A stretch of DNA of 64,000 nucleotides from Muraenolepis orangiensis (Eukaryota > Chordata > Actinopteri > Gadiformes > Muraenolepididae), in the NCBI GenBank assembly GCA_027704905.1, contig JANIIK010000484.1:218001-282000 (forward strand). The letters run 5' to 3'. Every line of letters begins with the position of its first letter. The stretch's first letter is position 1. This document shows positions 8,793 through 18,820 of the stretch, in pieces. The notes below the pieces were generated by a model. It had not been told where the DNA came from. It was given only the letters and a program-made list of their open reading frames with translations, and did not search any database. The translations under genes and the position numbers were made by a program.

Positions 8793-9606
8793 ACATCCAA
8801 CACATCGCTGGTAAGGCCAACGTGGTTGCGGACTGCCTCTCCAGAGCAGTCATCGGAGCTGTTCAACTGGACCTCGATTACCTCCGCATGGGCACGGATC
8901 AGGCCTCTGACCACCGGGTCCAGACCCTCAAGATTTCGGACACAGGATTACGCCTGGATTAGCTCGCGGTCGGTGACTCGGGCGCAAAGTTGTTGTGCGA
9001 CTTCTCCATGGGCCAGCCTCGACCACTAGTCCCTGCAAACCGTTTTTGAGGAGATACACAACCTTTCTCATCCTGGCAGGAAACCATCTGTGAAGTTGGT
9101 TTCTCAGAAGTTTGTGTGCCAGGGACTTAAGAAGGTCGTGAAAACCTGGGTCAACTCATGCGTGGCCTGTCAATGGGCTAAAATACACCGCCATACAAGA
9201 GCCCCTTTCAAACTTCGCTGTTCCCGAGAGGAGGTTGGACCATGTGAATGTCGACCTCGTAGGTCCACTCCCCTCCTCTCACGGCTTCACCTACCTCTTC
9301 ACGATGGTGGACAGGACGACATGCTGGCCGTTCTCCTCTCCTCGACAGCGTCTTCCGATGTGGCCCGCGTGGATTACGCGCTTTGGGACCCTGTCCAACC
9401 TCTCCTCCGACCGTGGCTACCACGTTTCCAGTCAATTGGAGTTGACTCAGCCCCCACGTCGAGGCCGACCTCCCATGTCGCGCCCCCCGCCTCCTGTCGC
9501 GGTGCCCTTGACCTCGTTGACACCCTTTCCCTCCGACCTTGTGGACAGCGGGATCCCGCCTGTTGCTCCACCGACTGGCCCGCCTCCTGCACCGCCCACC
9601 AAATAG
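8793..9606 (+). pseudogene. RNase H end and integrase remnant, gypsy family B
   Basis: The first part encodes STDIQHIAGKANVVADCLSRA, the C-terminal end of RNase H plus connection. The integrase zinc-binding and core parts follow in shifted frames: KLVSQKFVCQGLKKVVKTWV, CVACQWAKIHRHTRAPF, then DHVNVDLVGPLPSSHGFTYL (first catalytic Asp) and a short SSDRGYHVSSQLE (second Asp). After that the frame jumps to a proline-rich C-terminus (RRGRPPMSRPPPP), so the segment with the catalytic Glu is deleted. Frameshifts and the deletion make the integrase dead. Confidence 0.8.
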
Positions 9607-9903
9607 TATAATAGTTCAATCTAAACATGATTAGAACCAGAACCAGGCTATTATCTCACGTTTCCCATAACGGGGGCATTTAATCAGCTATAAAAATCTA
9701 TGTTGACATTCGTGACCAACAACAATAAATGAACGTGAACAAATACTTTAATTTCAGCTGTACTGTGAGTGCTCAGTCCTGAGGTGTGAGAGGAGCAGCG
9801 GAGCCCGACTGTCAGTGTACTTTTAAGGCCGGACACACCAAGCCGACAGGCGGTTGTGTCTGATACCTAGGCGGGGCGGAACTAGTCGGCGGGCGGAACT
9901 AAT
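9607..9903. other. No recognisable gene; junction sequence
   Basis: About 300 bp between the end of gypsy family B and the truncated start of family A copy 2. It contains an AATAAA (9724) and a GC-rich patch, but no LTR match to either family. Confidence 0.4.
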
Positions 9904-9904
9904 C

Positions 9905-10519
9905 ACCCCACAGAGTGCTCTCCTCCGCCGCGTCATATTCGGACGGAGGCACCAGCGGCCGGGTGAGTCGGTGATGCAGTACGTGGCTGATCTACGAGGT
10001 TTGGCGAGCTTGTGCAAGTTTGCCGCGTTACAAGACGAACTGATCAGAGACCACCTCATACTGCACACAAACGGTGACAAGATTAGGAAAAGAGTGTTGA
10101 TGGAAAACGATGACGTGACACTAGCAGCAGCTCTACACCTAGCCGTTCAGGTTGAATCGGCTCTTGAATGTGCAGCTACATTGTCGGCTTCTTCCAACTC
10201 GCTAGCAGCGGACGAGGCAGCGGGCGCGCACGACTCACTGACGCCCCTCCTCCACGTGAGTGCAGACAGCAGCGGGGGGAGTGTACAACTAGCCTCTCAG
10301 TCACGTGACCGCCCACACCAGCCGTGTGGGAATTGTGCCTCTCCTGCACACAACTCAAGAGCTCAGACCTGTCCTGCCCGTGGTAAAACCTGTTCCAACT
10401 GCGGGAGGCTGAATCACTTCCACAAAGTCTGTAGGTCTGCCCCAGCTAGAGCCTCCCAACCACCTACCACGATCATCCACAATGTCAACTCAGGACATCA
10501 GGCCATTTATGTTCATTGA
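9905..10519 (+). pseudogene. gag C-terminal half with zinc knuckles, gypsy family A copy 2
   Basis: Homology to copy 1 begins at TPQSALLRRVIFGRRHQRPG and continues through VADLRGLASLCKF and QDELIRDHLILHTN to the knuckles CGNCASPAHNSRAQTC and CSNCGRLNHFHKVC. The first ~150 codons seen in copy 1 are missing, so this is a truncation. Sequence upstream of 9904 in the same frame is unrelated. The frame ends near 10519 a few residues into the protease linker. Confidence 0.8.
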
Positions 10520-10857
10520 TGGTTGGTGATGTCACTCTGCCCCTCCTCCTAGACACGGGTGCTACGATGTCCCTCCTGAACTGGGTGACTTATAAACAGT
10601 TCTTCTCCCACGAGCCACTGGGCCCACCCACCACCACGCTGCGTGGCTATGCTAACTCCAAGATTGACATTGTGGGCTCCCTACAGCTTCCTGTAAAATA
10701 CGGAGAGAAGTCACTGCCAGTCTTCAGGTTCAATATTGCACGCCAAGGGACCAACCTCCTAGGCCTTGACCTCTTCAACAGCCTCGGTTTCACTCTGTTA
10801 GACACCTCTGGCTCTGAGATCGCTGTCTCGATGTTTTCGCCCACCAGCCCCTGGTAG
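10516..10857 (+). pseudogene. Aspartic protease, gypsy family A copy 2
   Basis: The frame starts MMVGDVTLPLLLDTGATMSL with an intact D-T-G active site, then HEPLGPPTTTLRGYANSKID and FNIARQGTNLLGLDLFNSLG, the retropepsin C-terminal block (hydrophobic-hydrophobic-Gly). It ends SPTSPW with a stop at 10857, after which RT begins in another frame, so a frameshift separates PR from RT. The protease itself looks complete and would process Gag-Pol. Confidence 0.8.
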
Positions 10858-10865
10858 ACCCGCAG

Positions 10866-11961
10866 ATGACACTTGTCATTCAGCCCTTCCGCCACTCCCC
10901 ACTGGCCCTCAGTGATGACATCTCCTCTGAGCTACAGAGCATGCTCGATGGCGACATCATTGAGCAGGTGAATGCGTCGCCCTGGATCTCCAACATTGTG
11001 GTGGCAAAGAAGAAGTCTGGGGGGCTGGGGGGCTGCGACTCTGCGTGGACTTGAGAGCAGTAAACAAGGCCATCTTTCCCGACAAATACCCTTGCCAACG
11101 TCAGAGGAGCTCACCGCCCAGTTCTACGGGTCCACTGTGTTCTCCAAGCTGGACCTCCGCCAGGGCTACCTTCAGGTGCCACGACACCCCGAGAGCCGCA
11201 ACCTCACTGCGTTTATCACCCACAAAGGGGTCTTCCGTTACAAACGCATGGCTTTTGGTCTAAGCTCTGCCCCCAGCTGCTTCCAAAAGATCATGGCCTC
11301 CATCTTTGCTGGCATCCCGGGTGTGGCCATCTACCTTGACAACATCATGGTTCACGGGGCCACCGTCGAGAGCCACGATGAGCGCCTCCACAGCGTGTTC
11401 GGTGCACTGGCCAAGCACTACCTCACACTCAACGGTGGGAAGTGTGTCTTCGCCGCCCCAGCCGTTGAGTTTGTGGGGTTCCGCCTCTCGGCTGACGGCA
11501 TATACCCACTCTACTCAAACACGGAGGCCATCCACCGTGTCCCGGAGCCCACCTCAGCTGCTCAGTTAGCCTCCTTCCTGGGCATGACGGCGTTCTACCT
11601 CCGCTTCCTGCCACAGTACTCGGCTACGACCACCCCACTGCGCCAACTGCTGAAACAGGGCGAGCCCTGGCTCTGGACGCCTGCCTGCTCGGACGCCATG
11701 CGCCTCCTGAAGGCCCAGCTCACCTCACCACCGGTCCTAGCGTACTTCGACCTGGCCAGCCCCACCCTCGTCACATGCGACGCCTCCGCCATGGCCATTG
11801 GTGCGGTGATGTCCCAGCTGCAAAAGGGGGTCGAGAGGCTGATTGCCTTCGCCTCACGGGCTCTCAGCCCCACAGAACAGAGGTACTCAGTGGGGGAGCG
11901 GGCATGTGAGGGGCATGTGAACGCTGGCACATGTACCTCTATGGATGCTCATTCACATTGA
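10866..11961 (+). pseudogene. Reverse transcriptase and RNase H N-terminus, gypsy family A copy 2
   Basis: After PFRHSPLALSDDISSELQ and DGDIIEQVNASPWISNIVVA in one frame, the main frame (10972-11961) carries VFSKLDLRQGYLQVPRHPES, FRYKRMAFGLSSAPSCFQKI and the palm motif as AIYLDNIMVHG: the second catalytic Asp of Y-x-D-D is Asn. Connection and RNase H follow (FLGMTAFYLRFLPQYS, LVTCDASAMAIGAVMSQ, IAFASRALSPTEQRYS). The frame shifts near 11920, and RNase H continues at 11931. The RT is therefore both catalytically mutated and broken. Confidence 0.85.
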
Positions 11962-13562
11962 GGACGGACCACCAGTCCCTCACCACCCTCCTGGCCACTT
12001 CAGGCACCGGCCACAGACCACACCGTTGGGCCGACCGCCTGCAGCAGTACAACTTCCGCCTACAGTTCACGCCAGGCCGGGACAACGTGGTGGCTGACCT
12101 TCTGTCACGCTCAATCCCCAACCCACCCTCAGACCCACCTTCAACCCCTGAACGGGACCAGGCCGAGCACGACCTCGTCCAGCTCCTCCACACACCTCTT
12201 CAGGAGACAGTGTCACTGAAGGAGCTCCAGGACGTCTCAGCTGACGACCCCACCCTCACTACACTCTCGGCCTACATCAGACAGGGCTGGCCGACGAGGG
12301 TAGCTGATGAGCTGCTTCCCTACTTCAGGGTCAGGGACGAACTGTCATGCTGGAACGACACCTGCATCGCTCGCGGGCTCTGCACGGTGGTCCCGAGTGC
12401 CCTTCGGGCACGTATCCTGACTATGGTGCACGAGGGCCACTTGGGTATAGTCAGGCTCAAGCAGCGGTGCCGTGATTTGGTGTGGTGGCCAGGCATCGAC
12501 AGGGAAATCGAGACCCTGGTTAAGGACTGCACTGCTTGCCTTCTTAGTGGCAAGACCAGGGCCCCAGCCCCACCCCCACCCATGCAGCCGTTGGACTGGC
12601 CGTCCCAACCCTGGGAGCACCTGCAACTCGACATCTGCGGCGAGCTGCACGGGGTACCGCATCACCAGCGTTTCCTCGTCGTTATCTACGACCTGCACTC
12701 TAAGTGGCCGGAGGTAATACCCGTGGGCTCGGTCACAGCCAAGGTGTTGGTTGACATTCTTGACTCCCTGTTCGCGCGTTGGGGCCTGCCCAAGAGGATC
12801 ACAACCGACAATGGTCCCCAAATGGTGTCCCACGAACTGTCCTCTTATCTGGAGGGGAAAGGGATCCGCCACATTCGCACAGCGTTCTACAACCCAGCGG
12901 CAAACGGGGGGGTGGAACGGCTGAATCAGTCACTAAAAAATGGCATCAGGGCCCACCTGGCACAAGGGTACACGCTCATCAACAGCCTCCTCCAGACACT
13001 GCTGCATTACCGGGCCACCCGACACGCCACCACAGGAGTCTCCCCAGCCTCCCTCATGCTGGGGCGGGAGCTTCAGCTGCCTCTGGATAGGCTCCGCCCC
13101 ACACCGGCTCAGGCCCCAGCCCATCCGGTTCAAGCCACAGTCGCCACACGCCAGCGTCTGATGAAGAACCGTTTCGACAGGGCCCGACGTGCTAGGCCAC
13201 CTGCCATGGCTGCCTTGGACTGGGTCAGGATCCGACGACCTCACCGTGACAACAAGCTCCAGTCATTTTGGTCAGACCCTGTCCAGGTCAGCCAACAGCT
13301 TGGCCCGGCTTCGTTCAGGCTCGCTGATGGCACGCCTAGCCTGCGTAAGGTGCACGCCCCTGCCGGCCCAGGCCTGGGTGTGCCTGCTGCTACAGCTCTG
13401 CCGGCCGCACGGTTCGATGCCGCACCAGCCCCAGCCCCTCTAGCCCAGCCGGACGTCGTGGGGCCACCGCCAGTGGTTGTGGTTGCACCTGAGCCCCGCC
13501 CAGTTCGGGCACGCAGCAGGCCGGAGCACCTGCGTGATTTTGTAACTGACTATAACCCGTAG
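11931..13562 (+). CDS. RNase H end and integrase, gypsy family A copy 2
   Basis: A 543-codon uninterrupted frame. Residues 1-65 finish RNase H (FTLRTDHQSLTTLL, DNVVADLLSRS). The integrase follows: zinc-binding HHCC with HEGHLGIVRLKQRC and CTACLLSGKTRAP, and a core with Asp in QLDICGEL, Asp in ITTDNGPQM and Glu in GGVERLNQS, the full D,D-E triad. The C-terminal GPY/F-like module is visible as VRIRRPHRDNKLQSFWSDPVQV. It ends DYNP with TAG at 13560-13562, just before the polypurine tract. The integrase would insert element cDNA into the host genome. It looks chemically intact but is expressed only as part of a broken polyprotein. Confidence 0.85.
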   Translation: MYLYGCSFTLRTDHQSLTTLLATSGTGHRPHRWADRLQQYNFRLQFTPGRDNVVADLLSRSIPNPPSDPPSTPERDQAEHDLVQLLHTPLQETVSLKELQDVSADDPTLTTLSAYIRQGWPTRVADELLPYFRVRDELSCWNDTCIARGLCTVVPSALRARILTMVHEGHLGIVRLKQRCRDLVWWPGIDREIETLVKDCTACLLSGKTRAPAPPPPMQPLDWPSQPWEHLQLDICGELHGVPHHQRFLVVIYDLHSKWPEVIPVGSVTAKVLVDILDSLFARWGLPKRITTDNGPQMVSHELSSYLEGKGIRHIRTAFYNPAANGGVERLNQSLKNGIRAHLAQGYTLINSLLQTLLHYRATRHATTGVSPASLMLGRELQLPLDRLRPTPAQAPAHPVQATVATRQRLMKNRFDRARRARPPAMAALDWVRIRRPHRDNKLQSFWSDPVQVSQQLGPASFRLADGTPSLRKVHAPAGPGLGVPAATALPAARFDAAPAPAPLAQPDVVGPPPVVVVAPEPRPVRARSRPEHLRDFVTDYNP

Positions 13563-13583
13563 GTTCCGTGAGGGGGGGGGAAA

Positions 13584-13694
13584 TGTTACATCTGGCACTA
13601 CACTCAGTGCACGGTATCAATGCGCAATGTGATGTATGTGGTGACCGGATCTTGTTTTATTGTGTGTGTTCATTAAATGGAGTAGGCTCAACTC
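13584..13694 (+). repeat. Truncated 3' LTR of gypsy family A copy 2
   Basis: Starts TGTTACATCTGGCACTAC directly after a G-run polypurine tract and matches the inverted 5' LTR of copy 1 up to about 13694; the last ~45 bp seen in copy 1 are absent. Confidence 0.8.
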
Positions 13695-13769
13695 TCTGTG
13701 AATAAGAAGAAGAATATGTAATAGTAGAAGTATGGGTGGGAAAGAAAGCCATTTTAATTGTAATAGTGA

Positions 13770-15027
13770 ATTAATATAATGCCTGCAAAAAGCTGGACTT
13801 GTAAACAAAGAAGATGGTATGAACATTGTGTGGTGTAGAGACTTTAATGCACATAATGCCCTGTAGGGAAGTGAGAGAACAGATATCAATGGACAGGTGA
13901 TAGAAGAACTGCTTGATGATATGGAAATCTCATATCAAACATGTACAAACCAAAGTCTCAAGAAGCATTGCAATAATATATAGAGCAAAGAAAATGTTGG
14001 ATCATAAATCACTCCACATGCTATACTGTTCACTAGTCTTACCTTACCTATAGTACTGTGCTGAGGTTTGGGGCAACAACTTCACAACTTCACTACAGCC
14101 ACTAACCATTTTACAAAAACGAGCAGTACGAACCATTCACAGCGTGGGTTACCAGGAACACACAAACTCACTTTTTCTACTGTCAAAACTACTGAAATTT
14201 ACAGACATCGTCAAATATCAAACAGCTCAAATTATGTTCAAAGCTAAAAATAATCTATTACCAGTAAATATACAGTCATTATTCAGCATGCACGAGGGGG
14301 GTTATAATTTAAGAGGGAAATTTAATTTTGATATTCAATTAATTCGAACAACCAGAAAAAGTTTTTGTATTTCAGTCAGCGGGGTGAGACTATGGAACAG
14401 GTGCACTGTGGAGTTGAAACAATGTCCAAACATAAAACAGTTTAAAAGTAGGTACAAAGACACAATCTTCACAAGTTACAGGGATGAGGGAGGTGTTGGG
14501 TAGCACTAGGTGTTATAAGGGTACTGCTTTTTTATTGTTGTTTTTATTTTATTTTTTATTTTTTTTCTGGGGGGGTTATTTTCTTGTTGCTCTTCCGTAT
14601 GTGTGTGTAAATATGCGTATATAATGAGTATTGTAGGCATATATTTAGATAATCATCTGAATGGGTGTGTGTATATATTACATGTTATTGTATGACATGT
14701 ATATATTATATTTATATTTTCATAATATATGTATATTATATATATAGTATTGTATGATATGTATATATTATATTTATATTTTCATAATATTATAAAATCT
14801 GAAACAGAATTACTAGTAAATATTACACAGTAGTGTATAGACAGGGTTAGACCAGGAAGCTTGTTATTATGTATTATTTATGGAGAAGGGGTGGGAGTTA
14901 ATAAGTTTTACTTCTTCTCACTCCTTTTCGAATATGTATATATTCTATTTTTCTTTGTTTCTTTAATGGCTTATTTATTATTATTGCTTTCATATTCGAA
15001 ATAAACACTTCAATCAAAAAAAAATAA
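13770..15027 (+). mobile_element. Jockey-like LINE, internally deleted
   Basis: Contains an endonuclease scrap (13800-13930, RDFNAHNAL...GSERTDINGQVIEELLDD), then from about 14000 the ORF2 C-terminus (14144-14503), a long A/T-rich 3' UTR, AATAAA at 15000 and an oligo(A) run ending about 15027. The reverse transcriptase centre is missing. Clade assignment (jockey superfamily) comes from the endonuclease and C-terminal signatures and is approximate. Confidence 0.7.
14000..14503 (+). pseudogene. LINE ORF2 C-terminal region
   Basis: An in-frame read-through from about 14000 gives HMLYCSLVLPYL then a stop, CAEVWGNNFTTSLQ, LQKRAVRTIHSVGYQEHTNS, LLKFTDIVKYQTAQIMFKAK and GVRLWNRCTVELKQCPNIKQ. This is the conserved tail after the RT in jockey-like LINEs. 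The last 119 codons are open (14144-14503). There is no catalytic motif here, and the copy is dead because its polymerase core is deleted. Confidence 0.75.
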
Positions 15028-15192
15028 GAATTCGATTTGTTTAAATTAGGGATGGGACGATCACGTTTTTTGCCACCGATCACCGATCACAATGAGAAAT
15101 ATCTGCCCCACCGATCACCGATCACCGATTTTTTATTTTTTTTGCAGCTATAGCGGTCTACAGTGTATTGCTGCTATAGCAGTCTATTATAG

Positions 15193-15676
15193 CAGGGGTT
15201 CCCAACCGCCGGGCCGCGGACCGTACCGGGCCGTGGAGGTGTTACTGCCGGGCCGCGAAACAGCTGTGTGTTTATCATCATATTTGACTCAAGTAATTTG
15301 AGTATAGGTGAACGGCGGGCGGTATAATCTATATATAGAGATGATATATATAGTATAATCTATATATATAGATTATATAGCGGTATAATCTATATATATA
15401 GATTAAATATATATCGGCGGCATAACGAGAGACTTTCAGGTACACGCGCTACTAAAGAGACTACGCGCTAGTGACGTGTCGGTCGCGAACGAGCCGGGTT
15501 TTGTTACGGGCGCTCCGCGTACATGCGCGTTTATACTGAAATCGAGCCCTGCCGTTTTGTTAGGGGTGTGTGTTGACACACACTTTGACAACCGGTCCGC
15601 GAAAATTGACAACTGGTCCGCGAGATTTTTTTCATGTATCTGCCGGTCCGTGGCACAAAAAGGTTGGGAACCCCTG
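15193..15676. mobile_element. hAT MITE nested in the hAT element
   Basis: Ends CAGGGGTTCCCAACC and GGTTGGGAACCCCTG are perfect inverted repeats; the 8-bp flank TATTATAG is duplicated (15185-15192, 15677-15684). 484 bp, non-coding, with an A/T palindromic tract at 15322-15415 (repeated TATAATCTATATATA units). Confidence 0.93.
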
Positions 15677-15932
15677 TATTATAGAACAGTTTCATCCATC
15701 ATGCTATGGAAATAAGTATCTCTGTGTGTTTCAATATAGGCTATATATTTTTGATCTTTACAAACTCTGGAGTTATTGGACATGTTTGGACATGCGAGTG
15801 TGAAACAATCAGCCATGCAGTAAAATGCAGATGAGCCGACTGTAAACACACACACACAGGGAATAGTGAATTATTACCACATTTATTAACAGGCTGAGAG
15901 AAAAAAACAATTAGCAATTTACTTGAGATGGG

Positions 15933-16640
15933 CTAAAAACGCCAATGGTATTGAATAACCTTATATACAGCATTGGGAACATTGGCGGAGCTCGGGGAGG
16001 GCAACGTCAACAAGATGCCTGCGAGATGGGAGGGTGGAGCGTGGCTCAATATGTGCGCAGCGCAGAATCCCGCATCTTCAACCACGCTAAATGGCTGATC
16101 ATCCAGCGCTATGAATTCCATCACTTTTTTTGTGATCGCCTTGGCTTTCCCACTATCACGGCTATATGCATGTGTGCTCTCTAAAGTGGGTTGTGTCAGC
16201 AGCTGCTGTGGTGTTTTCGCTCCTTTATTTTTCTCGTTCTCCGCGGTCAGTTTAACAAACTCGCCATGCTGCGCTGGGTGATGGGTTTTCAGGTGTCTTA
16301 TTAAATTTGTCGTGTTGAAATTTTTTACCTTGCTTCCTCCACGAGATATTTTCTCTTTGCACACATTACAGATGGCAAATGTTACATCTGTATCACACAC
16401 TTTGAAGAAACTCCACACTGCAGACACCGCTGACATTGAGGCAGGGCGAGTATCACTCTGTTTAGAAAAGAGGCGGGGCCCCACGTGTTTTACTCGCTGG
16501 TAAAGAGATGAGCTCACGTGTTTCTCACGTGCAGGATCGGCTATGAAATCGGCAACATTAAAGCAAGATCGGCATTCTCCGATTGCGCATTTTTCTTCAA
16601 AATCGGCCGATAATGATCGGAAGCCGATCGATCGTCCCAC
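15933..16640 (-). pseudogene. hAT transposase N-terminus with BED zinc finger
   Basis: The open frame of 235 codons includes a BED-type zinc finger at roughly residues 75-120: SAVWSFFKVCDTDVTFAICN, then CNVCKEKI, and LIRHLKTHHPAQH, giving C-x2-C...H-x4-H ligands after an aromatic entry. Before it, the frame runs through terminal-repeat sequence, so the real start is probably the internal Met of MSAVSAVWSFFK. After the finger come QQLLTQPTLES and KAITKKVMEFIALDDQPFSV, the start of the hAT domain; catalytic and dimerisation domains are missing. It resembles ZBED1/ZBED4-type hAT proteins. It could at most make a DNA-binding fragment. Confidence 0.8.
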
Positions 16641-16662
16641 CTCTAGTTTAAATGATAGGAGT

Positions 16663-17039
16663 TGTAGGAGCCAAATTGAGTGTTGTGTTGATTTTTACTC
16701 TTTTCTTTGCTGGTATTAGTGTGTGAGGAGTGAGTGTGCCACACAGGTAAAGGTCCACCCCCTCTAGAAGCTGATTGGGAGGAGGCCTTAAGAAACCGTG
16801 ACACAGTTCCTGGGGGTGGCTGATTGGAGGCAACAGCTTCTTACGTCTGTGTCTTGCTCTGTATCTTTATACTATACTATACTTCAATAGCCTGTATATT
16901 AATTATTTAAAGACTTATTTCATTTATTTTCATATAACATTGCTGATGTTTAATCCAAGCCTGGAATAGAACTTCTCATCTTGAGCATTCCCTTTTTGAT
17001 GCATGGCAAGGTCAGTAAAAGGAACCAGCATTCCCAACA
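16663..17039 (+). repeat. 5' LTR of BEL/Pao element 1
   Basis: Starts TGTAGGAGCCAAATTGAG, ends GCATTCCCAACA. Compared with the 3' LTR it lacks about 20-30 bp near AACTTCTCATCTTGAG and has AATAGA where the 3' LTR has AATAAA. Confidence 0.9.
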
Positions 17040-17516
17040 ACTCTACATTAAGGTAAGAAGCTGCCTTTTCTGGAGTACAAGACTTGGACATTTTGTTGGA
17101 CTTGGACTGTTTGTTTGTATGGCCACATGGTAGCTAGGTAGCTAACAAAGAACAAAGGACACACGTCCATCTTGGATAACAGAGGAACATACAGAGGCAA
17201 GTAAGACAAGTTCTTGCAACTCATCAATGGAAAATTAACGTTGTTGCCTGAGTGGAAATGAAAGTTTTTGCATTTAATTTTGTGGATTAATGAAAGTAAG
17301 AAATGGACATGAAATGCTTTGATGCAAAGTTGGACTATGGCATATGAATGAGAAAGGAGATGGCCTAGTGAACTGGAACAGTTTGTGAAACGAACTTGGA
17401 ATGCTGCAAACGTTCATTTGAAGTTTGGAAGTTAGTTGGTTAAACTTATAGCAGTATATACATTTTTTCTAGTGGACTAAACTAAACTAAGTGGACTAAA
17501 ATACTTTTTTTGGAAA
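17040..17516 (+). other. 5' leader of BEL/Pao element 1
   Basis: Untranslated leader between LTR and gag start. It contains several short upstream ATGs; no obvious tRNA-complementary priming site was recognised. Confidence 0.5.
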
Positions 17517-18810
17517 ATGGCCGATGAAATGGCTACATAAGTGCCTCTGGAACCTGTTTCTATTGACCCAGAGAAGGATAGAATGATTGAGGAAGTTTGG
17601 AAGTTTGGAAGAAATGCGCACAAACAGAAAAACTAAACTTGGTCAACTCACTCGGCGCATGAATTTTATTAAGGAATTAATGAAAGATGTAACTACTGTT
17701 AATGAAGTAAAAGCTAATGAAATGATGTACAATGGAAAGTTGGATGAGTTTAAACGTGCTCACACACAATACCAACAGCTGTTAAATGAAGATGAACTTG
17801 AGGAAGATACCAGAACATGGTTTGAACCCAAGTGGGCAGACATATCTGAATTCCTTCTTTTCTTTCAAAATGGCTGCTCAGCACGAATGCGAATGGAGAG
17901 AAAAACCCTGACCAGCCTGCTGTAGATGTTGATGATGACATTAAACCTAATGACAGTATCTCTGCAGTTTCAAGTTCCAGGTCAAAGAGGAGCAATCGCT
18001 CCACATCAGCCACATTATCTGTATGAATCCAGGCTGAGGCTGAAAGGCGACCCTCATGGTAAAGGCAGCTGCTCTGAAAGAAAAGCATGACCTGGAGGAA
18101 AAAGAGGAACTGGCCATTAATCAGAGCAGAAGATCCAAAGGCTTTACAAGCATACTCACTGTTTCTCAGAGGCTGCTGTAATTCCATGGAGGATATGTCA
18201 TACATGGATGAATTGAATCTGGCATCCAACCTTAAAGCCATAGTACTTAAACTTCCTTACAAAGTCTGTGAAAAATGGAGATCAGTTGCCTGTGATCTGC
18301 AAGTAAAACGAAACACCAGAGTGAGGTTAGAGGACCTTGTAAAGTTTCTTGATAAGCAAGTTTGGATTTGCTCTGACCCAGTGTTTGGCAATATCCTAGA
18401 TGGAAATGAAGGCAAAGGAAAGGACCAATTCAAGCCTCAGTCCAGACCCAAATCGACTGGGAGTTTTGCTACAAGAATCTACCCATTATTTCAACCAGTA
18501 CACTGTACATTCTGCAATGGTAAGCACACACATTGTGTCCTGATTTCAGAAAAAGGTCAAATAAAGACAAGATAGACTTTTTAAGGACAAATGGAATGTG
18601 CTTTGGATGCCTTGCAAAGGGACATATGAGCAAGGATTGTAAAAGACGCCTGACATGTGACGTGTGTAGCAAACCACACCCAGGAGTTCTACACATACAA
18701 TACAAGGAAAAGATGACAAACATAGAAACAGAGCAAACTCCAGCAGATGGAGCCACATGCAGTCAACCTATCACCTTCCAATCTTGTGGCCATATTGGGG
18801 CCGGTAAAAA
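17517..18810 (+). pseudogene. gag, BEL/Pao element 1
   Basis: The likely start ATG at 17517 is followed by a stop after seven codons. Further along, frames encode a basic, helical N-terminus (LGQLTRRMNFIKELMKD), KLPYKVCEKWRSVACDLQ and LEDLVKFLDKQVWICSDP (BEL Gag / DUF1759 neighbourhood), then a zinc-knuckle block with HCTFCNGKHTHC, MCFGCLAKGHMSKDC (CX2CX4HX4C) and CDVCSKPHPGVLH. The same C-rich order occurs in BEL/Pao element 2. At least three frame changes are present. The frame reaches the L2 insertion at 18811-18816. Confidence 0.8.
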
Positions 18811-18820
18811 TGACTGGACT

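Larger units (their letters stand above)
5080..9606 (+). mobile_element. Ty3/gypsy family B, interrupted twice
   Basis: Plus-strand gypsy element with an LTR remnant (5080-5187), priming site GGTGACCCCGACG, gag (6118-6660), protease (6807-7200), RT (7253-7570), RNase H end and integrase (8793-9606). A hAT element sits inside the priming site (5202-6073), and a short non-autonomous LTR element (7583-~8792) occupies the place of the RT palm and most of RNase H. The integrase core is internally deleted and no 3' LTR follows 9606. Confidence 0.85.
9904..13694 (+). mobile_element. Ty3/gypsy family A, copy 2 (5'-truncated)
   Basis: Plus-strand copy of the family at 1-1550, starting inside gag and running through zinc knuckles, protease, RT, RNase H and integrase to a G-rich polypurine tract (13571-13583) and a truncated 3' LTR. 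It supplies the pol missing from copy 1. Frameshifts at gag/PR, PR/RT and inside RNase H, plus a mutated RT active site, show it is inactive. Confidence 0.9.
15047..16645. mobile_element. hAT transposon with zf-BED remnant
   Basis: Terminal repeats TAGGGATGGGACGAT (15047) and ATCGTCCCACCTCTA (ending 16645) lie inside a perfect 8-bp duplication GTTTAAAT (15039-15046 and 16646-16653), diagnostic of hAT. Subterminal copies of the CCGATCACCGATC motif occur at the left end and GATCGG copies at the right. It encodes only the N-terminal part of a transposase on the minus strand and hosts a second hAT at 15193-15676. Confidence 0.93.

Noticed and set aside
15933..16640. A domesticated ZBED host gene
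   Set aside because: The frame is only a transposase N-terminus, starts inside the terminal repeat, lies in an element with perfect target duplication, and lacks the catalytic domain.
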